Below, piece after piece: positions 23,481-32,314 of a DNA stretch of 64,000 nt. The notes under the pieces were generated by a model. It was not told the DNA's origin. It did no database searches and was given only the letters and a program-made list of their open reading frames with translations. Origin of the DNA: Clostridia bacterium. GTDB taxonomy: Bacteria > Bacillota > Clostridia > Oscillospirales > Acutalibacteraceae. Where the stretch lies: contig JAFVEY010000080.1 of assembly GCA_017475765.1 (NCBI GenBank), positions 1 to 64,000 on the forward strand, in the 5' to 3' direction. Position 1 is the first letter of the stretch, and the number at the start of each line of letters is the position of its first letter. The position numbers and the translations under genes are program-made.

Positions 23481-24785
23481 TTATGACTGTTTTTTTAACT
23501 GCAGTGAATAAATAGAATTGTTGCCGTTGCATACATAAGCAATAGAACACACCACAAAGAAAAACGGAATATATTCATATCCGAAAACCTCTGCACCGAT
23601 CAGTATGGGCGCAATCAGGGTATTGGCAGCGGCACCGAATACCGCAGCATATCCGAGTGCAGCAAAAAGCAATATGGGCATACCCGATGCAGCAGCTAAA
23701 ACCGCTCCCAGCGAAGCGCCTATCGAAAATAACGGAGTCACCTCTCCGCCCTGAAATCCGGCAGATAATGTAACGATCGTAAAAATAAATTTCAGCACAA
23801 AATCCCAGGCATAAATCTCTCCTCCGCCGAACGCTTCGGTTATCAGATTCGTTCCGAGACCCGAATATCTTCCGCTGTAAAGCAGCAGCGAAGCTATGCT
23901 TATCAACGCTCCTGTCAGACCTATCTTCAGATAAGGATTTTTCAGAAGTGCTGAAAGCAGTTTTTTGCATTTCGGCAGAACATAGGCAAATAGACCGCCG
24001 ACAATTCCGAATAATATACCGGATATACAAAGCAAAACATAGAATTTGATATCATAGTCCGTATCCAACAGATTCAAGTCAACAGAAAATTTTTCCAGCC
24101 CTAACAATCCCGATACAGTACTTGCCGTATAGGCGGCTATTATCGACGGCAGCAATGCCGAAACCTCCAGCGTTCCGACAGTCATCACCTCCGAGGCAAA
24201 GAAAACCGCCGCTAGTGGTGTGCGGAACAATCCTCCGAATCCTGCCGCCATTCCCGAAATAGTCAGGATCTTAGCTGTATTTTTATTTTTGATTTTCAAC
24301 CCCTTTGCCGTAAAGCTGCCGATGGTTCCGCCTATCTGAACGGCTACTCCCTCTCTTCCGGCACTTCCTCCGAAAAGATGGGTCATCCATGTGCTGAGTG
24401 TCACAAACGGTATCAGCCGCAGCTTTATTTCTGTACGGTTATTTCTCGCCCTTTCAAACAAAAGCGACATACCGTTCTGCGTTTCCTTGCCGAAGCGGTC
24501 GTATATAAAATAAATCAGTATTCCTGCCGGAGCTAAAAACGGTATGAAATAGATCGGAGAGCTTTGTCTGATTCCTGTCAAGTCAAGCAGCACAATACCG
24601 AAAAGTGCATCGGCAGCACCCGTCACCAGTCCGATTAAAAATGCACTAACGCAGAAAATCACCATATCGGCAAATTGCCTGATATGAAACTTGATATCGT
24701 GCGGCTCCTTTTCCTCTGTTGTTTTGAAATCCAGCAGTATGATATTATTTTTCGGTTTTATTTTTTTACTCATAGACAAATCCAC
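23481..24785 (-). CDS. ClC-family anion channel/antiporter
   Basis: 434 aa, about ten membrane helices. ClC motifs are GSAGREGVAVQIGGTIGS (helix N-terminus lining the pore) and AGFQGGEVTPLFSIGAS. The GREGV and GGEVTPLF forms are those seen in the fluoride-type CLC-F branch rather than the classical GSGIP and GKEGP chloride types; this subgroup call is tentative. No fluoride riboswitch was found upstream. The gene starts two bases after rex, so the two are one transcript, and a strong terminator follows. Confidence 0.85.
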   Translation of the reverse strand: MDLSMSKKIKPKNNIILLDFKTTEEKEPHDIKFHIRQFADMVIFCVSAFLIGLVTGAADALFGIVLLDLTGIRQSSPIYFIPFLAPAGILIYFIYDRFGKETQNGMSLLFERARNNRTEIKLRLIPFVTLSTWMTHLFGGSAGREGVAVQIGGTIGSFTAKGLKIKNKNTAKILTISGMAAGFGGLFRTPLAAVFFASEVMTVGTLEVSALLPSIIAAYTASTVSGLLGLEKFSVDLNLLDTDYDIKFYVLLCISGILFGIVGGLFAYVLPKCKKLLSALLKNPYLKIGLTGALISIASLLLYSGRYSGLGTNLITEAFGGGEIYAWDFVLKFIFTIVTLSAGFQGGEVTPLFSIGASLGAVLAAASGMPILLFAALGYAAVFGAAANTLIAPILIGAEVFGYEYIPFFFVVCSIAYVCNGNNSIYSLQLKKQS

Positions 24786-24787
24786 AT

Positions 24788-25462
24788 TCAGTCAGCTTTT
24801 CTGAATTCCTGAGCATCTTCCGGCTCATCACAAGCGTCCGAAATTTTATAGCAAAGGATCATAAGGCTGTCATTAAGGTGGACATTTTCAACGATGATAT
24901 CATCATAGTTGATGGAAAGATCATAATGACTGAAATTCCAGTAATTCCTGATTCCGAGTTGATAGAGCCTGTCCGCTATTGAGGGGGCGGCTGCTTTCGG
25001 CACTGTAAAAATAGCGACATCCGTTTTATTCTCCTTGCAGAACTCCTCCAGCTTATCAAGGTCTGTGACGGTTATATTCCTGATCACCGTACCCACCTTG
25101 GCAGGGTCATTGTCAAAAATTCCGATCAGCTTAAAGCCACGCTTTTCAAACGACATATGAACCGCAACCGCCTTGCCCAGATTACCCGCACCAATCAGGA
25201 TTGCCTTATAGCAGTGATCCAGTCCGAGGATATGTCCTATTTCATTATAAAGGCTCTGTACCGCATATCCGTAGCCCTGTTGACCGAAGCCGCCGAAGCA
25301 GTTCAGATCCTGTCTGATCTGAGAAGCCGTAAATCCCATTTTATCAGAAAGCTCTCTTGATGATATGCGTGTCACGCCCTTGTCAAGAAGCTCTCCCAGA
25401 AAACGGTAATATCTCGGAAGGCGTTTTATGACAGGCTGAGATATATTTTCATATTTGTGCAT
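24788..25462 (-). CDS. rex: Redox-sensing transcriptional repressor Rex
   Basis: 224 aa. Winged-helix domain (about 1-80) with RYYRFLGELLDKGV and FTASQIRQDLNCFGGFGQQGYGY, then a Rossmann NADH-binding domain with ILIGAGNLGKAV and FDNDPAKVG. Rex senses the NADH/NAD+ ratio and represses fermentation and respiration genes. Two Rex-type operators lie upstream (25483-25500 and 25559-25576), so it probably controls itself and the clc gene behind it. The length is normal for the family. Confidence 0.95.
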   Translation of the reverse strand: MHKYENISQPVIKRLPRYYRFLGELLDKGVTRISSRELSDKMGFTASQIRQDLNCFGGFGQQGYGYAVQSLYNEIGHILGLDHCYKAILIGAGNLGKAVAVHMSFEKRGFKLIGIFDNDPAKVGTVIRNITVTDLDKLEEFCKENKTDVAIFTVPKAAAPSIADRLYQLGIRNYWNFSHYDLSINYDDIIVENVHLNDSLMILCYKISDACDEPEDAQEFRKAD

Positions 25463-25482
25463 TCTTTAATCACCTTTGAAAA

Positions 25483-25500
25483 TTGTTAATTTTTTGTCAT
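25483..25500. promoter_or_regulatory. Rex operator-like site 1
   Basis: TTGTTAA-TTTT-TTGTCAT, compared with the Rex consensus TTGTTAA-N4-TTAACAA: the left half is perfect, the right half matches four of seven. It lies 20 bases upstream of the rex start. Confidence 0.5.
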
Positions 25501-25558
25501 ACTAACCAAATAATAGTTTATCAGTTTTATAGCGAAATGTAAAGTGTAATTTTTAAAT

Positions 25559-25576
25559 TTGTTAAAAAATTATCAG
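25559..25576. promoter_or_regulatory. Rex operator-like site 2
   Basis: TTGTTAA-AAAA-TTATCAG: left half perfect, right half five of seven against TTAACAA. It lies between rex and the ATP-grasp terminator. Confidence 0.5.
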
Positions 25577-25577
25577 T

Positions 25578-25607
25578 AAAAAACGGCACCGGAAATTTCC
25601 GGCACCG
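25578..25607 (-). terminator. Terminator of the ATP-grasp gene
   Basis: The minus strand RNA folds as CGGUGCCGG/CCGGUGCCG with two G-U pairs and an AAAUUU loop (25584-25607), then TTTTTT. Confidence 0.88.
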
Positions 25608-25616
25608 TATCTGTCA

Positions 25617-26594
25617 TTATATATCCATATATTTTCTGTATCTCGGAATAACGCCCGTTTTATTCTCGCTGAGACTTGCCCTTTTCTGAAATATGCCCGG
25701 AAAAGAATTGCCCTCGATAATCACAGGTCCCTGATCGCTGATGGCAACATCCCAGCCGACATAGCCAACCTGCGGAATCACCTCTGCTGCCTTTTTGACA
25801 AGCTCTACCGCTTCATCAAACATCGGAACATGGAAACCTATGATATCCGTGCCTGTGATCGGATGCTTTGTATACAGGATATCATCCTTGTCAATAGCGG
25901 CAACGGTAACAATTCCTTCATCGTTCGGGAAGGTATACATTCCTCCGCTGGAGAAATTATCCACCACTCCGCCGTTTCCTATCTTGAGGATAGCCTGAAG
26001 GAAACATCCCTTTCCGTCCTTGCAGAATGTAAACATTCTCATCGAATTGACAGAATCCGGATAAAGAACATTCATATCCGGGTGCTGCCGGATAAACGCT
26101 TCCACAAGAATCTGTTTTTTCTCCTTGATCGAACGGTAAAGCTCGTCCAAATCCGTATGCTCATCCGCCAGATATTTTTCAACGCCGAAGCCGCCCTCGC
26201 CGTCAACAGGCTTGGCTATGATTGCAGGATGCTTCGACATAAAATCCCTGAACTGCTCCGGTGTGGTTTCGTTCATGTCCAGCCAGTCACGGTTAAGGAA
26301 TTGGCTGAACTTCTTATTGAATGCAATTTTATCATCAAAAATCGGCATATATTCCTTATCATTATATTTTTTAATGATATTATTGTTTTTACCTCTTGTA
26401 AGATAAGTTGCTCTCTGTTCCTCGTTAAGATGATAAAACTCAAATTCCTGATAATCGTGATAGCCTGCCTGAAATTTCATTCCGCAGTGAATCATATCAA
26501 AAAATACGCCCGGAAACGATTTATCGCACTTTTTGGAAACATCCTTGGCTATCTTTATCATTTTTGCATAATCCAACTTGATTATTCTTGCCAT
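25617..26594 (-). CDS. Sugar-transfer-associated ATP-grasp protein
   Basis: About 325 aa. Start taken at ATG 26594 (MARIIKLDYAKM) with AAAGG ten bases upstream; an in-frame GTG at 26615 is possible. ATP-grasp features: AKPVDGEGGFGVEKY (ATP-binding loop), ILVEAFIRQHPDMN, SMRMFTF, and the metal-binding end VGWDVAISDQGPVIIEGNSFPG. The pattern matches the ATP-grasp family often found near sugar-transfer and capsule genes. No such genes are adjacent here, so the substrate is open. Confidence 0.8.
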   Translation of the reverse strand: MARIIKLDYAKMIKIAKDVSKKCDKSFPGVFFDMIHCGMKFQAGYHDYQEFEFYHLNEEQRATYLTRGKNNNIIKKYNDKEYMPIFDDKIAFNKKFSQFLNRDWLDMNETTPEQFRDFMSKHPAIIAKPVDGEGGFGVEKYLADEHTDLDELYRSIKEKKQILVEAFIRQHPDMNVLYPDSVNSMRMFTFCKDGKGCFLQAILKIGNGGVVDNFSSGGMYTFPNDEGIVTVAAIDKDDILYTKHPITGTDIIGFHVPMFDEAVELVKKAAEVIPQVGYVGWDVAISDQGPVIIEGNSFPGIFQKRASLSENKTGVIPRYRKYMDI

Positions 26595-26735
26595 CAAATA
26601 TCTGACCTTTGACACATTATCACACCCATCATAAAATTACCATATTATAGTACAATATTTCATCCACTTTTTTCAAGTCAAATATTAAACAAATTTGTCG
26701 CAGCCCTGACATTTTATATATTGATATTGACAACG

Positions 26736-26768
26736 AAACCGACAGCCGAAAAATACAGCTGCCGGTTT
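26736..26768 (-). terminator. Hairpin after argF
   Basis: Arms AAACCGACAGC (26736-26746) and GCTGCCGGTTT (26758-26768) form an 11-bp stem with one mismatch. No proper U-run follows on the minus strand, so it may be a processing or weak termination site. Confidence 0.55.
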
Positions 26769-26776
26769 GTAATCAA

Positions 26777-27688
26777 TTATTCATTGCCGAGGCATTTTAC
26801 CATAACAGCCTTCTGTGCATGAAGTCTGTTTTCTGCCTCTTCAAAGATCTCGTCTGCATGAGCCTCGAAAACATCCTCGGTGATCTCTTCACCTCTGTGT
26901 GCGGGCAGACAATGCTGAACCATTGCATCAGGCTTTGCAAGCGCCATCAGTTCTGCATTGACCTGATAACCGTCAAATGCCTTTCTGCGCTTCTCGGCTT
27001 CGCCTTCCTGACCCATGGAAGCCCATACGTCTGTAATAACAACATCAGCATCAACAACTGCTTCCTTCGGTGTGCGGAACAGTGAAAACTTATCGCCGTA
27101 TTCTTTGGCAAAGTCAAGCACCTGACTGTCAGGCTCATAACCCTCCGGACAAGCAACAGAAATGGACATTCCGGTTTTGAGAGCACCTACAATCAGAGAA
27201 TTCATCATATTGTTTCCGTCACCGATAAATGCCATTTTCAGACCGCTGAGCTTTCCCTTGTATTCACGGATAGTCATAAGGTCAGCAAGTATCTGACAGG
27301 GATGACAGAAATCCGTCAGTCCGTTGATGATCGGAATGGAGCCGTACTTTGCCAGATCCTCCACTTCCTTCTGCTCAAAGGTACGGATCATGATACCGTC
27401 CAAGTAGCGTGAAAGAACTCTTGCTGTATCCTGAACAGGCTCTCCTCTGCCGATCTGCATATCCTTTGATGAAAGGAAGATCGGCTGACCGCCGAGCTGA
27501 TACATACCAACCTCAAAGGAAACTCTTGTACGGGTGGATGCCTTTTCAAAAATCAGACCGAGGGATTTACCCTCCAGGTGCTTGTGGGGAATACCGTGCT
27601 TCTGCTCGTACTTAAGCTGATCGGCAAGGTTAAGGATTCCGATCACCTCTTCGGATGTAAGGTCGAGCATTTTGAGTAAATGTTTCAT
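26777..27688 (-). CDS. argF: Ornithine carbamoyltransferase
   Basis: 303 aa, normal length. Makes citrulline from ornithine and carbamoyl phosphate. Carbamoyl-phosphate motif EKASTRTRVSFE, ornithine-side motifs FCHPCQILAD and HCLPAHRG near the C terminus, and GDGNNMMNSL in the middle. GGAGG upstream of the ATG. Last gene of the leftward arg cluster, three bases after argD. An arginine-catabolic role is unlikely because the cluster is biosynthetic. Confidence 0.97.
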   Translation of the reverse strand: MKHLLKMLDLTSEEVIGILNLADQLKYEQKHGIPHKHLEGKSLGLIFEKASTRTRVSFEVGMYQLGGQPIFLSSKDMQIGRGEPVQDTARVLSRYLDGIMIRTFEQKEVEDLAKYGSIPIINGLTDFCHPCQILADLMTIREYKGKLSGLKMAFIGDGNNMMNSLIVGALKTGMSISVACPEGYEPDSQVLDFAKEYGDKFSLFRTPKEAVVDADVVITDVWASMGQEGEAEKRRKAFDGYQVNAELMALAKPDAMVQHCLPAHRGEEITEDVFEAHADEIFEEAENRLHAQKAVMVKCLGNE

Positions 27689-27691
27689 TGA

Positions 27692-28867
27692 TTATGCCTC
27701 CATAACTGTTTTTAATATTGAAAGACCCTTGTCAATTTCATCATAAGTAATATTAAGCGGCGGAAGAAGTCTGAGAAGATTTTTTGCCGTGAGGATCAGC
27801 AGACCGTTTTCCACGCACTTTGCGGCGATCTCTTTGGCATTGTCCTTTTCGGTAACAATACCGATCATCATGCCAATGCCCCTGATCTCTTTGACATTGC
27901 CGATCTTGGCAAGTCCGGCTCTGATATAATCTCCCTTTTTGCGTACCTCTGCAAGAAAGCTGTCCGTTGTTACCTGTGAAAGAACATAATTGGCAGCGGC
28001 ACAGGCAATCGGATTGCCGCCGAAAGTCGTTCCATGCGTTCCTGCCGTCAGGACATCCGCAAGGCTTTTGCTGCACACACACGCACCTATCGGTACACCG
28101 CCGCCGAGTCCCTTGGCAGAGGTAATGACATCAGGCTGTAAGCCGTAATGCTGATAGCAGTAAACCTCTCCTGTTCTGGAAACGCCTGTCTGTACCTCGT
28201 CAATCATAAAAAGAATATCCTTTTCCCGGCAGATATCCGATATGGCTTTGACAAATTCTTCCGACAGCGGCATGACTCCGCCCTCGCCCTGAATCAGCTC
28301 GATAAATATTGCACATACTTCATCGCTCAGATGAGCCTTCAGATCATCAATATCATTTGCCTTTACATATTCAAATCCTTCGGTAAACGGGAAAAAGAAA
28401 TTGTGGAAAACATCCTGTCCTGTTGCAGCAAGCGTTGTTACCGTTCTGCCGTGGAAGGAATTGACAAGAGTGATGATTTTCTGTCTGCCCTCGCCGTATT
28501 TGTCATAGCTGTATTTTCTTGCTATCTTGATGGCACATTCATTTGCTTCCGCTCCGCTGTTGCAGAGGAAAACCTTATCCATGCCCGTCAGCTCACACAG
28601 CTTTTTCGATACCTCAACCTGCAGCGGAGAATAATACAGATTGGAGATATGCTGTATTGCCGCAGCCTGTCCAGATACAGCCTTCACCCAGCCCTCATCG
28701 CTGTAACCGAGGCAGTTGACACCGATACCGCTTGTAAAGTCAATATATTCCTTTCCATTAACATCCTTTGCTGTTGCGCCCTTGCCGCTTACAATGGCTG
28801 TATTAAAACGGCCGTAAGCGTGCATCATATATTTTTGTTCGTCAGTTTTTATTTCTTCAAAGGTCAA
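27692..28867 (-). CDS. argD: Acetylornithine aminotransferase
   Basis: 391 aa, fold-type I PLP enzyme. Converts N-acetylglutamate semialdehyde to N-acetylornithine. The PLP lysine is in TSAKGLGGGVPIGA; other motifs are FTSGIGVNCLGYS, FLCNSGAEANECAIKIAR and LFMIDEVQTG. The start is TTG (28867), eight bases after GGGGAGG. It lies between argB and argF. Confidence 0.95.
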   Translation of the reverse strand: MTFEEIKTDEQKYMMHAYGRFNTAIVSGKGATAKDVNGKEYIDFTSGIGVNCLGYSDEGWVKAVSGQAAAIQHISNLYYSPLQVEVSKKLCELTGMDKVFLCNSGAEANECAIKIARKYSYDKYGEGRQKIITLVNSFHGRTVTTLAATGQDVFHNFFFPFTEGFEYVKANDIDDLKAHLSDEVCAIFIELIQGEGGVMPLSEEFVKAISDICREKDILFMIDEVQTGVSRTGEVYCYQHYGLQPDVITSAKGLGGGVPIGACVCSKSLADVLTAGTHGTTFGGNPIACAAANYVLSQVTTDSFLAEVRKKGDYIRAGLAKIGNVKEIRGIGMMIGIVTEKDNAKEIAAKCVENGLLILTAKNLLRLLPPLNITYDEIDKGLSILKTVMEA

Positions 28868-28939
28868 TTTGATTGCCTCCCCTTATCATATCTCCGTCAT
28901 CAGATAAAATCATTTTCAGATGATTTCTGTCACCCGGCA

Positions 28940-29800
28940 TTAATAGAACATCGTTCCGATACCTTCATCGGAGAACATCTCTATCAGTATGGAATGAGGT
29001 ATTCTTCCGTCTATGATATGCGCTCTCTTCACTCCACGGCGGACTGCTTCCACACAACATTCAATCTTCGGTATCATTCCGCCTGAAATGATACCCTCAC
29101 GTTTCAGAGAAGGAACCTCGCTGACATTGACAACGGGAATAAGGGTGTTTTCATCCTCTTTATCCTTCAGAAGTCCTTTGATATCCGTCATAAGAATGAG
29201 CTTTGCCGCTTTCAGCTCCGCAGCGATCCTTGCCGCTGCAAGGTCTGCATTGATATTATAGACAGCCCCGTTATAACCGCCGGCAATCGTTGATATGATC
29301 GGAATATAGCCGTTATTGGTTGCGTCTGTGATCACTCCGGTGTTCACCTCGGTGATCTCGCCGACAAATCCAAGATCCTCTGCTGTGATCTTCTTTTCAG
29401 CCATAATCATTCTGCCGTCAAGGCCGCAAAGACCAATTGCCTTGCCGCTGTGCTGCTCCAGACGCTGCACAAGGCTTTTATTGACCTTGCCTGCCAGAAC
29501 CATCTGCACAACATCTATCGTTTCCTCATCGGTAACACGCAAACCGTTGATGAATTTGCTTTCCTTGCCGATCTTTTTCAGCATCTGGCTGATTTCAGGA
29601 CCGCCGCCGTGTACCACTACCACATTGATACCGACAAGCTGCAGCAGAACGATATCACTCATGACAGCATCCTTCAGCTCATCGCTTATCATGGCATTGC
29701 CGCCATATTTGATAACAACGGTCTGTCCCGAATATTTCTGTATATACGGAAGTGCCTGAATCAATACATTGGCACGATCCTTGTCTGTTATATGATTCAT
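28940..29800 (-). CDS. argB: Acetylglutamate kinase
   Basis: 286 aa, amino-acid kinase fold. Phosphorylates N-acetylglutamate. VIKYGGNAM (phosphate binding, with the catalytic Lys), VHGGGPEIS, NINADLAAARIA and MIPKIECC are visible. GAGAGGAC precedes the ATG. Length and N-terminal helix are compatible with an arginine-feedback-inhibited form, typical when argJ cycles the acetyl group. It lies 15 bases after argJ. Confidence 0.96.
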   Translation of the reverse strand: MNHITDKDRANVLIQALPYIQKYSGQTVVIKYGGNAMISDELKDAVMSDIVLLQLVGINVVVVHGGGPEISQMLKKIGKESKFINGLRVTDEETIDVVQMVLAGKVNKSLVQRLEQHSGKAIGLCGLDGRMIMAEKKITAEDLGFVGEITEVNTGVITDATNNGYIPIISTIAGGYNGAVYNINADLAAARIAAELKAAKLILMTDIKGLLKDKEDENTLIPVVNVSEVPSLKREGIISGGMIPKIECCVEAVRRGVKRAHIIDGRIPHSILIEMFSDEGIGTMFY

Positions 29801-29815
29801 TTCTGTCCTCTCCCA

Positions 29816-31036
29816 TCAGGTTCTGTAATCACCGTTTATTTTAACATAATCATAAGTCAGATCGCAGCCGTAAGCCTCTGCATAAGCATCTCCGTCATTA
29901 AGACTGACAATGATATCTATTTCGTCACGAATAAGAATTTCCTTCGCAAGCTCCTCGGAAAATTCAATTCCTGCTCCGTTTCTGCACACGTCAATCGTTC
30001 CCTTTTCCGATGCAAAAGAAACATCCACCTTATGAACATCGACATCACAGCCTGAATAGCCGATGGCACAAAGAACTCTTCCCCAGTTTGCGTCTGCTCC
30101 GAACATGGCTGCTTTCAACAGACTGGAACAGATCACCGATTTGGCAACACCCTTTGCATCCTTTTCGGTTTTTGCTCCGCTGACCTTGCAGACAAGAAGC
30201 TTTGTTGCGCCCTCTCCGTCCTTAGCCATCATTTTTGAAAGCTCACGGCAGACAGCTGTCAGCGCTTCGACAAAAGCATTATAATCCTCGCCCTCAGCGA
30301 TGATTTCCTCATTTCCGGCAAGTCCGGAAGCCATTACGGAAAGCGTATCGTTAGTGGAAGTATCGCCGTCTATGCTGATCATATTGAAGGTGTTGTCAGC
30401 GGCAGTTTTAACTGCTTTCTGTATCATTCCGGCAGAGATCGCCGCATCTGTTGTCACAAAGCAGAGCATGGTTGCCATATTGGGGTGTATCATGCCGCTG
30501 CCCTTTGAGATACCGCCGATTTTAACGGTTTTTCCGCCGATTGTTGTTTCAACGGCAACCTCTTTTTTGACTGTGTCGGTCGTCATGATAGCTTCGGCAG
30601 CATTGGATGCTCCGTCCTCCGACAGCTCGGCAGCAAGCAGCGGAACGGCTTTTTCTATGGGTTCGATCGGAAGTATCTGACCGATAACGCCTGTCGAGCC
30701 GACAATGACATCATCGGCGCTGATGCCGAGAGCCTGTGCCGTCAGGTCGCACATCTTCTGAGCCTTGAGATCTCCGTCCGCATTGCAGGTATTGGCATTG
30801 CCGCTGTTCACGATGACAGCCTGTGCATAGCCGTCGGCAAGGTTCTTTCTTGTGATCGTAATCGGCGAACTCTGGACAAGATTGGTGGTGTAAACAGCTG
30901 CTGCGGTACATCTTTTTTCGCAGAAGATCAGCGCTATATCACGCTTGGACTTATTCTTTCTGATTCCGCAATGGATGCCCGAAGCCTTGAAGCCTTTTGC
31001 TGCTGTCACAGAGCCGTCAATGAATTTATATGACAT
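29816..31036 (-). CDS. argJ: Glutamate N-acetyltransferase / amino-acid acetyltransferase
   Basis: 406 aa precursor that cleaves itself into two chains before the Thr in GMIHPNMATMLCF. Transfers the acetyl group from acetylornithine back to glutamate, so arginine synthesis runs as a cycle; many Firmicute enzymes also use acetyl-CoA. Other motifs: VNSGNANTC and SIDGDTSTNDT. Absence of argA/argE in the cluster agrees with this. Starts at ATG 31036 behind GGGGGAATC, 24 bases after argC. Confidence 0.96.
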   Translation of the reverse strand: MSYKFIDGSVTAAKGFKASGIHCGIRKNKSKRDIALIFCEKRCTAAAVYTTNLVQSSPITITRKNLADGYAQAVIVNSGNANTCNADGDLKAQKMCDLTAQALGISADDVIVGSTGVIGQILPIEPIEKAVPLLAAELSEDGASNAAEAIMTTDTVKKEVAVETTIGGKTVKIGGISKGSGMIHPNMATMLCFVTTDAAISAGMIQKAVKTAADNTFNMISIDGDTSTNDTLSVMASGLAGNEEIIAEGEDYNAFVEALTAVCRELSKMMAKDGEGATKLLVCKVSGAKTEKDAKGVAKSVICSSLLKAAMFGADANWGRVLCAIGYSGCDVDVHKVDVSFASEKGTIDVCRNGAGIEFSEELAKEILIRDEIDIIVSLNDGDAYAEAYGCDLTYDYVKINGDYRT

Positions 31037-31060
31037 GGTTGATTCCCCCGTTTTTTGATT

Positions 31061-32098
31061 TTAAAATGCAGGCGGTACAATGATCAGTCCTGTCTTTTCG
31101 TCAAGTCCGAAAATAATATTCATATTCTGTACAGCCTGTCCTGCTGCTCCCTTGACCATATTATCAATTGCTGATATGGCGATAAGCGTATTGGTACGTT
31201 TGTCATGGTGAAGAGAAACATCGCAGAAGTTTGAGTATTTGATATTATGGATATCGGCATTGGCACCGTCAGGCAGAAGTCTTACAAAAAATTCATTTTC
31301 ATAGAATTTTTCATATTCCGCTCTGATCTGCTCAAAGGTAACGCCGTCATTGATTCGTGCATAGCAGGTTGATATAATACCACGATTGACAGGCAGAAGA
31401 TGCGGTACAAAAGTAATTGTTACCTTTTTGCCCGAAAGCTTGGAAAGAGTCTGTTCAATTTCGGGTGTATGTCTGTGGTTGGCAACCTTATAGGCATGGA
31501 AGCCCTCGTTAAGCTCCGGATAATGATTACCCTGATTCGGCTTTCTGCCTGCCCCTGTCACACCTGATTTAGAATCAACGATGATACCCTCTGTGCTGAC
31601 AAGACCTGCCTTTACAGCCGGTGCAAGTGCCAGCGGTGCGCCTGTCGTGTAGCAGCCGGGGTTGGCGATGACCTTTTTGCCTTTGATATTTTCTCTGAAA
31701 AGCTCCGGAAGTCCGTATACCGATCTTTTATGAAGATCATGGTCGAGGAACTCGCAGCCGTACCATTCCTTGTACTCGTCTTCGCTTTCAAGACGGAAAT
31801 CAGCACCGAGGTCGATAAAGGCTTTTCCTGCCTTATCGCACTGCGCTGCCAGTTCCTGTGAAAGACCGTGCGGAAGAGCGGCAAAAATCACATCGCTCTT
31901 TTCAACAACCTCATCCTGTGTTTTACATTCCATATCGCAAAGCGATTTGTAGGAAGGGTAAACCTCGCTGAGTTTTTTGCCCTCAAAGCTGACCGAACTG
32001 ATTGCTGCAATTTCAGCTTCGGGGTGTGTCAGCAAAATTCGCACAAGCTCTGCGCCTGCATATCCTGTTGCTCCGATAATACCTGCTTTTATTTTCAT
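31061..32098 (-). CDS. argC: N-acetyl-gamma-glutamyl-phosphate reductase
   Basis: 345 aa. NADP-binding start GIIGATGYAGAELVRIL, catalytic cysteine in ANPGCYTTGAPLAL, and C-terminal GAAGQAVQNMN. Reduces acetylglutamyl phosphate to the semialdehyde used by ArgD. AAAAGGAA precedes the ATG. It is separated from argH by a 217-base spacer filled with a structured repeat, so it may use a separate promoter or depend on readthrough. Confidence 0.96.
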   Translation of the reverse strand: MKIKAGIIGATGYAGAELVRILLTHPEAEIAAISSVSFEGKKLSEVYPSYKSLCDMECKTQDEVVEKSDVIFAALPHGLSQELAAQCDKAGKAFIDLGADFRLESEDEYKEWYGCEFLDHDLHKRSVYGLPELFRENIKGKKVIANPGCYTTGAPLALAPAVKAGLVSTEGIIVDSKSGVTGAGRKPNQGNHYPELNEGFHAYKVANHRHTPEIEQTLSKLSGKKVTITFVPHLLPVNRGIISTCYARINDGVTFEQIRAEYEKFYENEFFVRLLPDGANADIHNIKYSNFCDVSLHHDKRTNTLIAISAIDNMVKGAAGQAVQNMNIIFGLDEKTGLIIVPPAF

Positions 32099-32141
32099 TT
32101 CCTTTTACCTCATTCATTTATTCTTGATCACTGATAATATT

Positions 32142-32313
32142 GGGGCTTTGAGTCTCACCTGCCGGCTCGGTCGGTGCTTCTGCTTCGCAGAGGTGTCCAC
32201 TGGACACCCGCACCCCCAAACCCCACCAGGGCTGCTCGCCCTGGACCTCGGCAGGAGCTGAAGCCCCTGCACCCACATATTTTAATAGGATAATTTAAAT
32301 GCCGTTTACTATA
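32142..32313 (+). repeat. Long copy of a structured gene-end repeat
   Basis: A GC-rich block folds into a four-way cruciform: outer arms GGGGCTT (32142-32148) and AAGCCCC (32261-32267), next CCTGCCG (32158-32164) and CGGCAGG (32249-32255). Inside are three hairpins: TCTGC-TTC-GCAGA, GTGTCCA-C-TGGACAC (32193-32207) and CCAGGGC-TGCTC-GCCCTGG (32226-32244). An AT-rich tail with AATAGGATAATTTAA and CGTTTACTATA ends two bases before the argH stop codon. The tail and the GGGGCTT block recur at 13119-13178. The GC content is far above that of the neighbouring genes. Confidence 0.8.
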
Positions 32314-32314
32314 A

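Noticed and set aside
24786..25616. Fluoride riboswitch for the clc gene
   Set aside because: The gene is two bases behind rex and the region before rex shows Rex-like sites and a terminator but no crcB-type motif.
25830..26612. 260-codon plus-strand frame
   Set aside because: Antisense shadow of the ATP-grasp gene with no recognisable motif.
28148..29086. 312-codon plus-strand frame
   Set aside because: Antisense to argD and argB, whose catalytic motifs are intact.
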